Below, piece by piece: positions 1-11,308 of a DNA stretch of 64,000 bases (the first letter of the stretch is position 1; the number at the start of each line of letters is the position of its first letter). This DNA comes from Megalopta genalis. Its lineage: Eukaryota; Arthropoda; Insecta; Hymenoptera; Halictidae. The stretch is taken from assembly GCF_051020955.1 (NCBI RefSeq), contig NC_135015.1:9187616-9251615 (forward strand), written 5' to 3'. The notes beneath the pieces were generated by a model. It made no database searches. It was not told the origin of the DNA and saw only the letters and a list, made by a program, of their open reading frames with translations. Made by a program: the position numbers and the translations under genes.

Positions 1-1087
1 TAAACCAAATTAAATACGGAGAGCACGGAGTAACGTACTGCTACAAAAATCGCTATGTATTCTGAACTGTAAGAACAAAAATCTGTAGATGTTACGATAT
101 TCCGCTGGATATCGCCTCTAATAACCCTGAATTATTTCATCAGCGATTCAGGTGACAAGTATGTACGCATTTGGCAACGTTCTCCAATTCGCGTTTCCGT
201 AGCGCCAGGGTAAAACGAACAGAAACAAGCAGCAAAAAGGCGACTTAAAAGTCGGGTTGCAAAACCTGCAGATACTCGAGCGCCGAACGAACTGGAACAG
301 CGCGCAACCGACGCGAAATCTTATTCGCCAAAATGTCGAAAGACGTTCCACAAGCTGGCCACTGCCAAACTTGCTTCGTCTTTGGAGGAACTGGATGACG
401 AGGCATTCCGGAAGCGAGATTTTCGAGTATCCGCGGCGAGGACTCGCCGAAGAAACGGCGCGCGGCGAGCCGGGGCAAGAAAGTCGGGGTAAACTTCGTG
501 CGCGGCGTGTTCGTCGCGAGAAATCGGCCCGCACGCGTCGTTAGATGTAACAAATGTAGCACGGTCGTGGCGGAAGAGACGAAGCAGAGGGAAGAACGGA
601 AACGAGCGTGCGAATGCGTACGCTCGGCCCGGGAAAAAACACGCCAACTTAACGAGGTAATTTAATCTGTTTTGTCAGCGGTCCGCCAGCCAACAGGAAC
701 GCTTCAACGGGTTTACTTGCGACTACAGATAATAACTCACCGCGAGTTTTGCTGAATCTACGCTAGCCCTCCTCTCTCTCTCTCTCTTTTGATTCTCTGG
801 CGTCCCGTTTGTGATTTGCTCGGACTGTTGTATCGGGAGCGTTGATGAGCGCGTCCGCTATTCGAATACGTTTTGCGAAGCCCGAAACAATTGTCGATTA
901 ATTATATTGTTTTTGAGCTCTCGCGTGTCGACAGCTTTCGCGATTGTATAATTACGTTATAAAGTAGCGTTCAAACGACAAACGGTGTGCACGTTCGTTG
1001 TACACGTCGAGACGTTTAACAGAATTAATTATGTATCTCTTTGGTAGTTCCAATTAATTTTGGATATATGGTCACCAATCCGAACAA
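1..1087. other. Non-coding block with GC-rich start
   Basis: The first 650 bases are GC- and CpG-rich and then give way to AT-rich DNA. Overlapping open frames of 95-128 codons occur on both strands at about 148-647, as expected by chance in GC-rich DNA. Their translations are arginine- and serine-rich low-complexity sequence with no domain I recognise. A short (CT)n run lies at about 770-788. No gene or transposon end was found. Confidence 0.6.
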
Positions 1088-1091
1088 TATT

Positions 1092-1434
1092 TCAGCGTAC
1101 GTTCCGTCTAGTCAAGATAACAAAAATTTCTCTCTATCGATCTTAACATTTATCAAGGTTAATGAAATAATTTTTCAACGTACGTTCCGTCTATAGTCGT
1201 CAAGATAACAAAAATTTCTCTCTATCGATCTTAACATTTATCAAAGTTAATGAAATAATTTTTCAACGTACGTTCCGTCTATAGTCGTCAAGAAAACAAA
1301 AATTTCTCTGTATCGATCTTAACATTTATCAAGGTTAATGAAATAATTTTTCAGCGTACGTTCCGTCTAGTCGTCAAGATAACAAAAATTTCTCTCTATC
1401 GACCTTAACATTTATCAAGGTTAATGAAATAATT
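1092..1434. repeat. Tandem repeat, four units of 83-88 bp
   Basis: Four head-to-tail units start at 1092, 1175, 1263 and 1351 (83, 88, 88 and 84 bp). Each opens with TCARCGTACGTTCCGTCTA and ends with AATGAAATAATTTT or a shorter form. Units differ by a few substitutions and by a small TAGTCG-type indel after the CCGTCTA motif. The outer units 1 and 4 carry TCAGCG and the inner units 2 and 3 TCAACG. The array is a minisatellite of unknown origin, with no open frame running through it. Confidence 0.93.
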
Positions 1435-2621
1435 CAGCTGAAACAGTTATCATTACACTGTGGATATGTTTATGTAAAATAAAAATTGTTTTAGCTAATT
1501 ATCAAATGGTTGTCTGATCAAAATGTCTTTCCTCTTTTAGTCATTTGAATACATTTAACCTAGTTATTTTAGTCAACGACGCATAAAATCCGCAGTCTTG
1601 GTTAACAATCTTTGGCTTTCTCGGGTTAAAACAATATTTTCTGGTTATGCACTTTGGGCGCATATTACCAAGCCTCTGAAATTTGTCTTGCTCGAGGGTG
1701 GAAGATTATAATGACATGGATTATAATCTTAATGCAAATTACGGAAGCGGGTTGATACGAAATACCGTAACTGGTGTATACCCCCGCAATATTATGTCGC
1801 GATAGAATAAGATTTCGTGATTCAGATTCATTGAATACGAATGAATTATTTGTACAACCGGAATTGATTATTGCAGTGTATAGAATGCACCAGTGTACGC
1901 AAGCATAATTTCAGTGACGAATTCAGCACACGAGAATCAGAAACAAATACATATGTACAAATTTTATGTAGCACCGGTTGTTCGATTGGCTTCACAGAAG
2001 TTGCCCGAGACGACCTCCTTTGTCTCGAACGCGGACCTATAGAGCATAGGGTCTAGACGCTTTATTATCGACCTTCTGACCCATTCATGCCAATGTTATC
2101 TACTGACGAATTATAAATCAAAGAGCTGAAAGTGTTTGAAAAGTATGGTTGGAACATAGAAACAACTGTAACTCGGAAACAATATCACGTCAGAGATACG
2201 TTCACGTGAACTTTCTTTCTTTGTATGGTGTGCGCTAAATCCATCACTTCTGGGGAAACGTGGTTGGCTAACTTAGTTTAATGTTGCTACAACAGTGAAT
2301 TTGATCCTGTTAAAGTTGAACGTCTGAGAACGCAAACTAATCAACTCCACTTGACGTAAAGTTACTAACACTATCAATATCTTTCCATGATAGTTTTATG
2401 CGATTACTGACGAGTACTGGGATCAGACAGTGTTGCGACGTGCGCGATCCTTGTAATCATTACACGAAAAATACTAAAATTTCAATACCTTACAAAGTAG
2501 AGTTAATCGTTTTGGCTTCCGCTTCGTGCAAACATTTACCAGGCTCGCATCGAAAATCCCAAAACAATGATTTACCTGAAAGCAAACGAAAATTGTGTTA
2601 TTCACAGACTTGCTAGAATAT
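1435..2621. other. AT-rich spacer
   Basis: Mostly AT-rich sequence with no supported gene. Near 1625 the sequence CTTTCTCGGG followed by TTAA resembles the right end of the TTAA element that starts at 2626. No matching left end was found upstream, so it is at most a one-ended relic. Confidence 0.5.
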
Positions 2622-2625
2622 TTAA

Positions 2626-2896
2626 CCCGAGAAAGATAACCTACGTCGCAGAGGCGCCTGCGAAGACTGTTGATTTTTGTTAATTTTTCATAGAGGTCTA
2701 GTGATTTAAGTTTAAAATTGCTTAAAATATAAAAAAATATAATATAAATGCATTTTATTTTTACAATAATGCCAAACCTTTAAAATGACTAGATTAACTT
2801 AAATAAATATCCATTGTTAGTATAAAATTGACGCCTTAGAAAAGCATGCGTATGGTTATCTTTTACGTACGTTGTCATATGGTTATCTTTCTAGGG
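2626..2896. mobile_element. piggyBac-like MITE, 271 bp, TTAA target duplication
   Basis: The left end reads CCCGAGAAAGATAACC and the right end, reverse-complemented, CCCTAGAAAGATAACC: 15 of 16 bases match. Both ends are flanked by TTAA (2622-2625 and 2897-2900), the target duplication typical of piggyBac elements. Inside the left end, 2648-2663 is a near-palindrome centred on AGGCGCCT. A second inner copy of the AAAGATAACC motif lies close to the right end. The interior is AT-rich and non-coding, so the element is non-autonomous. The superfamily assignment rests on TTAA and the end structure only. Confidence 0.85.
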
Positions 2897-2900
2897 TTAA

Positions 2901-4769
2901 AAACAGAATTTCAATTGAGATATTTCAAAGAAATCGATGAAACAATAATATATATATAGGAGTCAAGCCTTGAAATAGTTATTGTTCTGTGCAGTTTGTA
3001 TCTATTATTTGACTACAGCTCACTAATCTCTTCTCATAATATTTCAATTTATCTCACTGCCACAGTGTTGTTTCACGGACCAATGAAAGAACTGATCGAA
3101 TTCGGACGTTTCATTGAAACAACATTTCCTAGCTGCCTAGCCGAATGAGAAATAAAGGCAGAAATACAGGCTCACTATCCGGAATTGAGAAAAAAGAACG
3201 AACCGCTCGCGGTGGTAATTTAAACACGCGCTAAGCTTTCATTTCGTCGGAAAATGGTTAAATTCGTATCCGTCTAAGGCGATGTCCGGCACATGACGAT
3301 GCACGGTGAAGTTTATAAATATTTCAATAGCAAAGCGAGTTTGCTGCTTTTTTCGTCTGTGGAGATAATGGTGCACTGTCTCATCAAAGTATTTTATCCG
3401 AATGGCAAGGCTGCGAAATAATGTATTCCAGACAATATGCCATTTAGCGTTATTTATGTTTTGATATTTTATGTGTCGTGTAGGATATTTGTTCAAAATG
3501 TACTCTAATATGTACTTCAAGGTACAATAAACACAAATCAGTCACCATCTTAAGTACAAAAGCAGACGAGTTAAATTTAATTAGTATCATCTAATTAGTA
3601 TCTTCCACAGCAAACTACTTGCCCATTCAACGACGAAGGAACGAAAACAGACTGTCGCGAACAAAAAAGACGCGAATGCGCATAACTGTATTTCGAATTC
3701 TAAATTATGCGAGTTTATTCTGCGAAATCAATGATTCGCATCGAATTTGGTCCTCGATGGTGGACGCCTCGCGCGGAATTTATAGAAATCGTTGTGCAAT
3801 TTCTATTCAACACGACGTCCGTAGAAATGTGATTCGTCGGCCTGTCGGATGGATAAAAAAAGACCTATTGTTGAGATCCGTTTTCCGTGGGGTCGAAACA
3901 CGGCGTATAGCGTATCCAGAGGGTGTCCTGCTCGGGAATCGAGCGCCCTACATTTTTCAAGGAGCTCGGTCGCGGGATTAAATGGCTGCATTTTTTTCCG
4001 TGTCCCCCTGGCGAACGCGAAATTTACCTTCGGAACGTGACGAGCATCGCGGGCCGGTTTGTCCTTTTCGCGGGACACAGTGTACGTTCGCTATACGGAG
4101 GAAAGATGCCAGGGGAAGCCGAGATATATTATCTGGGAGGGAGGCACGCCACCCCCTTGTTTCGCGTTTCAGCCCCGAAGCGAAGCCGAGTCGGACCGGG
4201 CCGGGCCGGGCCGAGCCGGGTCGGGCTTGCGACGAGCCAGGCCGCTGGCGCCGGGACCGAGGACACCGCCGGGCTTCAACTTTACCGCTGACACCTCGAG
4301 TGTCCAAATAAATAATGCGCCTTATTTGTTATAGGAATTGTGCTCGGCGAGGGATGAAATCTGCGGGCGTCGCGCCACCGCCAGCACCGGCCGGAAATCC
4401 GTGTGATTAAGTGCACCCTTCGCTAGACGATAATTGCTCTACAAATACGTGGAATTTATTGTGAATTTACCACTCGACGCGGGGATCTGTCCCGCTGAAT
4501 TTTGGCCGGCCACCGCGACCGTGTGTTGCCGCCCGCCATTTAATGGACGATCGCTTTTCTTTACCTTGCGTAATGCCTGTTTGCCGAGGGGCAACTGTGT
4601 CATCGAGCTTCACGGAATATATACTGTGCCACTGTGTTTTCTACACGGCGAAAATGAAATGTCCTCCGAACGATGCTGTCGAGAGTTAAACGAACGAGAG
4701 TACTGATGGGTCAGTTATCGTTGGACCACCGCTTTTTTTTCTCATTTTCACTAATTATTTTTATAAATT
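2901..4769. other. Non-coding block, GC-rich island at about 3600-4660
   Basis: AT-rich up to about 3590, where TAATTAGTATC is repeated twice. A GC-rich island follows. Within it, 4195-4235 is a run of CCGGG-type short repeats. Six or more overlapping frames (90-122 codons, both strands) cover 3619-4334, and none shows a recognisable domain. Nothing here is supported as a gene. Confidence 0.55.
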
Positions 4770-4997
4770 CGGTGGAACCTCGAATATCTGTGCTATCTAG
4801 AGTGACACGAATGTTTCGATAACAGAACTGTCACTTAGCTAGAATGCCAGATTTTGTTTTTAGTGATACGTACTGTAAATCGTTTTCCATATAGGTTACC
4901 AAGTTGCGTTGCCGTAAACTGAACTAACTGCATGTCAAATGTATTTTGACAATAGAGGATTCATTTATCGAGAGATCAGATAATCGAGGTTCCACTG
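4770..4997. mobile_element. pogo/Tigger-like MITE, 228 bp
   Basis: The left end reads CGGTGGAACCTCGAATATCTG (4770-4790). The right end, reverse-complemented, reads CAGTGGAACCTCGATTATCTG (4977-4997). They match at 19 of 21 positions. The CAGTGGAACCTCGATTATC type of terminus is characteristic of pogo/Tigger elements. A TA follows the right end (4998-4999), but the left flank has lost its TA, so this copy is somewhat decayed. The interior is non-coding. Confidence 0.8.
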
Positions 4998-4999
4998 TA

Positions 5000-7235
5000 T
5001 CTCGTGAAAGTATACATTTGTTATAGCAACTAAATATTTCCTTGTAGTAAACGGTATCGCGAATCATATTCGTTAATATACGTATATACTTGCACATTAC
5101 AAACTTAGATGTACCATAAATGCATGAAGTCTAATCATGTTGGATTGTAGCATCCCAGCGACTCATTTGCTTGCACCTTTTATGCAGCATCTATTCACAT
5201 GCTTCATTGGTTGCAAGAATATTTAAGCCGCAAAGGCGGCGTCACATGAAAACACAGTGAAACAGTTATTTTGGCAGATTGATTGAACGAAACGGTGCCG
5301 GAAGCGTTTTAAAGCATTTGACAGGTCATAAAATATCGTCGATGTTTTATTCAATAGGATATCCACGAAATGATCAAACAATTGAATGAAGTCATCGAAA
5401 ATTCATATTTACGAGTCTGAGCTATTTAGATAAATGCATTTATCTTTAAAAGAGATTTAAAATTTACGATATAGTCGGTTATCAAACCATCCAACTAAGG
5501 TAGCAGGATTCTCGAAAACGGAGCCCTGGATAAAAAAATGTTATACCAGATCTGTTTCTTATTTCTTTGTTCTGCTATTGAACGAGAAAGATCAGGTTGC
5601 TCTAACTCGAGTTTGAACTGACCTCTCAAGTGTTATCCGAAGTGTTATCCATATTATTTCGAATTACGAAGAACAATTTCCTCAACTTCAGATCTTATGG
5701 CGCGTCTCTAGCCATTGTTCTTCAGAAGAGTATCTTGAATTATCGACAGAAGCGAACACGTACAAGATCTAAGAACATTTGGCAACCAGTTTAAACGAAA
5801 CTATAAACACTAAAGGTAATTTTTAAAAAGTATCGAATTATATTTTTTTTATTTTTAGGAATTAAACTTCGGAGATTGAGTGGGACTCATTTAAAAGTTT
5901 TATAGACGTCAATTTACTCAAGTTGTTCGAACACTCCAAGTTAGTCAATTAAACTAAAGTAAAAGTACCTATCATGGAACGTTTTTCAGGGTTTATAAGA
6001 TTATCATCAATTTTATTATAACTCAAATGTTATTGTTGAATTTATACTATCATTCTATAGATTAATGTTCCTAGATAACGTAACGAACGTTGAAATATTT
6101 GTTTAATATAGTAAACGAATAAAATATGAGCACGTATCTGTTATAGAATACCGTTTTTATACCATGTCCTCGTGTTTATCCTAGTTTGGAACGGACGTTT
6201 GAAATGAAACACTGAAACCAACTATTCCATAAATCAGGACAACGAAAATATTGGAGTACACAATACGTGACAGTAGTTGTGTTAGTGAATTTATAAAGAA
6301 CAATGTTCAAAAATATGGGTAGAATTTTTACATCCACTTTTGTGTACTCTGTCTATTTTGTATTGTATTGTTTACGTTACTGTTTCCAGAAGGGGTCACA
6401 ATTGAGCGGGGTTTCATAATACGTACTTTTACATTAATAATGACACTGCTTTCAATTGATTGTACGTTGTTAGTATTTTCGCGCTCGCGAGACTTTCTCG
6501 CAGATAACGCCTCAATCGAGCGAGGAATCACCATAATCTACCACTGTCGTATGCCAGGTTAAAATTTCAATAAATAACCGATCCAATGCGCTTGCCCGGC
6601 GAATTTATGATTTTCCCATATAAATCCTGAAATCCCCGGTTTGGTAGATTTGAATCATTTACACGGCGCGGGTGAAATCGCTCGATTTAAAAGCGCAGCT
6701 TAATAAGACACGCGAGCATTTATCGGCTAAAGAATATCGTTCGGACGATAAATGTTTCAGCCGGGCGCGGGCACGGCGGAGCGGTTCGCAATCTACTGGC
6801 CAGGGAAGAACTCCGATCAATATATCATCCGGGAAAGATTTTTAAGAATTTTCTCAATCGTTGTTGTGCAGTTACGTTTTATATTAACTATTATACGTGC
6901 AATTCCAGTGTCAGTGCTACGTTATAAATAAGAAATACTGATTCTTAGAATTTTCGCTTTATTAAACGACTGGAAGATGATTATCGGTCTCGGGAATTAA
7001 TAGAGAATGATATATCATAGCAGCCACTGTGAAAATACGGTTTCGAGAAAAAGTATAATGTGATCCGCTGATTTGTGCTACACCGATTAACTTCATAAAA
7101 CAAAAAGTAGAGACAGGTGCTAGAATAATGTACACTGTTTTTTTAAATTCCCTTTAAAACATAAACGTTATTGGCGTATCTTCAGTCTAACAACATGCAT
7201 TATAATGTACATACGTATGCTGATAAATTGTCTAA
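5000..7235. other. AT-rich spacer with repeat fragments
   Basis: Mainly AT-rich. The stretch 5509-5553 is a copy of a fragment also found at 34572-34613 (listed separately). Around 6400-6540 there are two related segments (AATTGAGCGGGG and AATCGAGCGAGG), and the block ends in AGG followed by TTAA near 6557. That hints at a decayed TTAA element, but a left end was not found. A GC-richer stretch lies at 6580-6800. No gene is supported. Confidence 0.5.
5509..5553 (+). repeat. Dispersed repeat fragment, copy A
   Basis: The segment TCTCGAAAACGGAGCC, then C or T, then TGGATAAAAA, continuing to TTATACCA, is shared with 34572-34613 at roughly nine bases in ten over about 42 bases. Similarity stops after it. 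A match of this length is not expected by chance in 64 kb, so both are pieces of one dispersed repeat of unknown class. Confidence 0.75.
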
Positions 7236-7263
7236 CATGTATGTATGTATGTATGTATGTATG
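7236..7263. repeat. (ATGT)n microsatellite
   Basis: About seven units of the tetranucleotide ATGT, uninterrupted. It lies about 240 bp before the AT satellite array. Confidence 0.9.
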
Positions 7264-7504
7264 ACAACAAATGATCTATTATTCGAGATTTTTCGTTACA
7301 ATTTCTTAAGTATGAACGATATTTCGTTCTTCTAAGTAGAATAAAATTCTGTCCTTTTGCCATCAATGTTTAAGCATTCAAGAAATGTAAGCAAACAATA
7401 AATATGAATTTTCGTTTTCTTCTAAAAAAATGATTCGAATCAAAAAAGTTTTGATCATTCTAACTGCGAAGAAAATATTACGGTATTTAAAAAATAATTT
7501 TAAA

Positions 7505-7884
7505 TATAATAATAATATATAATATAATATATAATGTATAATATATAATATATAATATATAATATATAATATATAATATATAATATATAATATATAATAT
7601 ATAATATATAATATATAATATATAATATATAGTATATAATATAATATATGTAATATATATAATATATAATATATAATATATAATATATAATATATAATGT
7701 ATAATATATAATATATAATATATAGTATATAATATAATATATGTAATATATATAATATATATAATATATAATATATAATATATAATATATAATATATAAT
7801 ATATAATATATAATATATAATATATAATATATAGTATATAATATAATATATGTAATATATATAATATATAATAATAATATAATA
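7505..7884. repeat. TATAATA satellite-like array with higher-order structure
   Basis: The core is a 7-bp unit, TATAATA, repeated dozens of times. A variant segment containing AGTATATAATATAATATATG recurs at 7631, 7724 and 7833 (spacings 93 and 109 bp), so blocks of the array have been copied as larger units. The minus strand reads open for 151 codons made almost only of Tyr, Ile and Leu. This is an artefact of the repeat, not a gene. Confidence 0.95.
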
Positions 7885-7889
7885 AAAAT

Positions 7890-9031
7890 AATTTTAAATA
7901 AATATAATAATTAAACCACAGTGCATCGTAACAAAGATTCAAAAATGACTATAAATTAAAGTTCATCGATCTGACCTGCGAACGGCTCATATAATTCCCA
8001 TTCAATGAAAAATATCAATCTTCTAATATGACCAGATTCTTGCGTTCCCAAATTTCCGAAATGTTCTGTTCTAAATAAATGCAACGAGAAGAGTCGATTG
8101 CCCGATCGCCGCAAATGAGAATGTCGGTTTGATGCGTCGCGACGATCGAACGTCGAAAATAACCGGGATGATATACAGAAACTGGAACGAGCCCTGATTT
8201 CCCAACGTCCCTACGTAATCAACACCGGCATGATAAAAATCCAGGAAGAGAGGAAGGGAGGGAATGTTAAAAGTCAGCGGAGCGATACGAGCGACAATGC
8301 GAGGAGGGTTTGTCGTCGGACGTGCCTCCAGTTTTTCATTTTCCCTAGGCGGACCGCCGGAGATATATAAGCGCGAGCGGCGCGGTCTAAAATCTTTGCC
8401 AATTCCGCGAGATTTAGTGCATCCGCTATCCATAAAGCGGTAAATTGATTACATTCGTGCTAATAGAATTTTTATTCGTGCGACGCTCGGTCTCCGACGC
8501 GGACCCGCCGTTTCGGGCGTCGATCGCGCAGCCGGCGCGCGCGACGCCGTAGAATTCTCCCCGGGGACCAGCGCCGGATCGTGTCGGTGCGTAAATAAAA
8601 TCGAGTTGAGTGTCTTAGAGTCCCCAGCCGCATCGCGACGTTGCATCCACTTAACGGATTTTTATGCCTCCCTCCCGCCTTCGATCCGTCGCCGCCACGA
8701 TGGAGACGGCACCAGCGAAAATGGTCGCGATACCGAGTGATAAACATCGCCGATTCTTTCTTTTAAAACTCGTCGCATCGTTCCTACGGGCCACTCCGAG
8801 GCGGCGACAGCGGCACTCGAGATTTTACGCTAAAAGACGAATCGCCAAGAGTAAATAGTTACGGAATAGTGCCGCGGAGATACTCGCGAACGGTATACGA
8901 CTGTTGACGAATAGGGCTTCCACCTCGAAGTTCGCTTTAGTGTCCACGTTTCGGTAGTAATTGACATTTATTCCGCCCTGTTTTATGTGCCAACAGTATT
9001 TTGATTGCAGTTTTGAAATCGAAGATCAATG
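7890..9031. other. Non-coding block, GC-rich island at about 8070-8950
   Basis: A CpG-rich island. It contains TATATAAG at 8364-8371 in a GC-rich setting, which resembles a core promoter. No open frame or initiator downstream supports a transcript. Overlapping frames of 60-120 codons on both strands have no recognisable content. Confidence 0.5.
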
Positions 9032-9039
9032 GTCTAAGG

Positions 9040-9220
9040 CAGGGGTGTCAAACTCGCGGCCCGAGATGAACATTTTTGCGAGAGATGTCAAGTATCAGGA
9101 CGTAAACAATAATTTAACTTTATATATGTTTATTACAATGTACTAGTCAAAATAAAAATATTTGTTTCTATGAACATTGATTTTTTTTGCAAAAGTTAGC
9201 TTTTGAGTTTGACACCCCTG
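9040..9220. mobile_element. hAT MITE, 181 bp, perfect TIRs and 8-bp target duplication
   Basis: Both ends carry the 16-bp terminal inverted repeat CAGGGGTGTCAAACTC (9040-9055 and the complement at 9205-9220), with no mismatch. Identical 8-bp duplications, GTCTAAGG, flank the element at 9032-9039 and 9221-9228. CAGGGGTGTCAAACTC ends with 8-bp duplications are diagnostic of the hAT superfamily. The interior is AT-rich with no transposase. Perfect ends and duplications suggest a fairly recent insertion. Confidence 0.96.
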
Positions 9221-9228
9221 GTCTAAGG

Positions 9229-11094
9229 TTTCGTCAGAAATTGCTCAGGTTAAATTATTATTTAGAAGAAAACGGAGTAGTTTCTTTTGCATACAAACAC
9301 AAAACGTTAAAGTACTGTAAATATGATATTGGAATAAAAATATATGCTGAAGTCTTAGTTTTTCTTTTACTAAGTACACAATTTAACACAGCTATGCCTT
9401 TCAAAGCATTATTTCATATTCGAAGGAGTTAGGCAAATACATTGTTAATTTAATTCCTGTTACAAACTACCGTAACTTCGCTATCAAATTTTTGAATTGG
9501 TTTAGTTCAGAAGAATTTTGAAGAGCTAAAGCCCTTCCGCTTATAAAATATTTTAGCGTATAGAAACCACAACGATTGCACTTATGTCACCATCGAACAA
9601 AATAGCGTTGGTGAACCGTTAATGCATGTGTAATTATTATTTTCCCATGCAACAAAGAGAACCACGTGCATTACGTTAATGTGCCGCCTTTTTACCGGAT
9701 GTTTCCTCCAGATGACGAGCAAATATTTTTCTGATCCGCTATAGTTCTCTGGCGAGAGCGCTGCGAGCGGAAGCCGTAGCGCGAGAAGGACGGAATCAAG
9801 TTCAAAGTCGACGAGTTCGTTATACGAGGATTCCGGAGTCCTTTTTCCTCGTGGCAGTCACGGGAATGGTGTTAAAATTCAGCGTGTTCAGCTCGCCGCC
9901 GGAGGCGGTCCAACTGGGTCATTAAATATGAGAGATCTCGTTGCCGAGACTCCCGTCGAGGGCTGCTACACGTGGCGAAAAAAAGGGAGAGAAAAAAATG
10001 AGCCGGGGGAGTCAGGATAGCGAGCGAAGGCTGCGGCGGCGGTAGACGGGGGGGAGGAGGAGGTGGGTCGGAGCGCAACAACCGGGAGAGGGTTGGGAAA
10101 AGTGTAAGTCCCTTGCAGTTGTTTCTCGGCTGCCTGACGCGCGCGAGACGCGCCACTCTGCATGCACTTTTGTATAATTTTACTTTAATTGCTGTTGAGA
10201 CCCCGGGAGTTTTCAAGTTTCTCCTCTCCTTATCTTTTTCATGGTTCTATTGCCCCGGGCCGTTGTCTGCGCCGTGCCCAGACCCTTTCTTCCTCCGCGG
10301 CCGCCACTTTCTTCCCTTTAATCTATTTCCCCCTAAAGCTTCTTGCCTTTATTTTACCCCTTCTTGGCACAGTTTAGCCATCTCCTTCCAGTCCACTCCG
10401 CGCGCTCGCACCTTCGAAACTACCTGCAGGCTGCGGCGGTTGCGACTCCGCGGGCCCCGGAAACCTGGCTAAAACTGTTTTATGCAACCCGTTCCACGTC
10501 TTAACTCATAACGCGCTGGCGCCCTAGTGCCAGGCAGAGCCGAGGGGAGCATTCGACCTCGGGGATAAGCCTTCCACGGGGCTGCTTCCGTATCACGGGA
10601 TCCGCGAAATATGATCGCGTCCAGCGGCAACGGCAACACCCGGCCCTGGCGACTGAGGATTAAGCGCGAGCTTGAATTAGCGATGGAACGGCGACAGTGA
10701 CGTCGCCACGGTTGCTTAAGGGTCGGGCGAACCGAATGCACGGTTCCAGAACGGAAGCCCGAGACAAAAATCCCCCGGCGTCACTGTCCCAAGGCGTTAT
10801 AATGAGACGACGTTACTGTTTTTATCGTGGAACGGGACACGCCTCGGGATTTCAATTTACGCCGCTTCGTCGGTACTATTCTCCGCGAACAACCCGGCGA
10901 TCCTTTTGGCAAGCAGATATGGCGCCTGCCTAGCGTTCAACACTTTGTCTGCCACGGAACAACCTCAAAGATTTCATTAAATTGAAGTATTTCTTTTTTT
11001 AACAGTTTAACATCGAAAGGTTAAGTTGCACGACGTTAATTGCTTTTCCAACATCCTCAAGTTTTGCAGATCCCAATGAAATTAAGAAGATATA
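9229..11094. other. Non-coding block, GC-rich island at about 9690-10940
   Basis: AT-rich to about 9680, then a long GC-rich island with purine runs (about 9970-10080) and pyrimidine-rich stretches (about 10200-10390). Overlapping frames up to 119 codons appear on both strands and consist of low-complexity Arg, Pro and Ser sequence. No gene is supported. Confidence 0.55.
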
Positions 11095-11186
11095 ATAGTC
11101 GTTCGGAAAGTTCGTTTGAAATCTTTTGCACGAATTCAGTGAAACGAATTCTATGAAATGCGAAATGAATTTTTCGAAAAACTTAA
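11095..11186 (+). mobile_element. mariner-like MITE, copy 1
   Basis: A 92-bp element flanked by TA on both sides (11093-11094 and 11187-11188). Its sequence aligns along its whole length with the reverse complement of the neighbour at 11213-11308. Shared blocks include CGGAAAGTTCGTTTG-type ends and a central ACGAATTCARTGAAACGAA. Short length, TA duplication and TTAGGNTG-type ends point to a Tc1/mariner MITE. It is more diverged at its ends than copy 2. Confidence 0.75.
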
Positions 11187-11212
11187 TATATAGTTTGTTT
11201 GAAAACAATTTA

Positions 11213-11308
11213 TTAGGTTGCCCCGGAAGTTCGTTTCACGTTTCGTTAAGTTCGTTTCATTGAATTCGTACAAAAGATATGGAACGAACTTTTCGAACAG
11301 CCTGTTAA
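11213..11308 (-). mobile_element. mariner-like MITE, copy 2, inverted
   Basis: A 96-bp element that begins TTAGGTTGCCCCGGAAGTTC after a TA (11211-11212) and ends in an imperfect complement, GTTCGAACAGCCTG-type. It lies 26 bp from copy 1 in the opposite orientation. The pair could form a roughly 215-bp stem-loop if transcribed. The interior is non-coding. Confidence 0.8.

Noticed and set aside
1616..1630. CTTTCTCGGG and TTAA, matching the end of the 2626 element
   Set aside because: No partner end upstream, and about 15 bases alone is weak support.
6400..6560. Related AATTGAGCG and AATCGAGCG segments ending at AGG and TTAA
   Set aside because: No left terminus was found, so a TTAA element could not be delimited.
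7487..7942. 151-codon minus-strand open frame
   Set aside because: It is a translation of the TATAATA repeat (Tyr, Ile and Leu only).
8364..8371. TATATAAG in a GC-rich island, promoter-like
   Set aside because: A single short motif, with no initiator, open frame or splice donor downstream to support a transcript.
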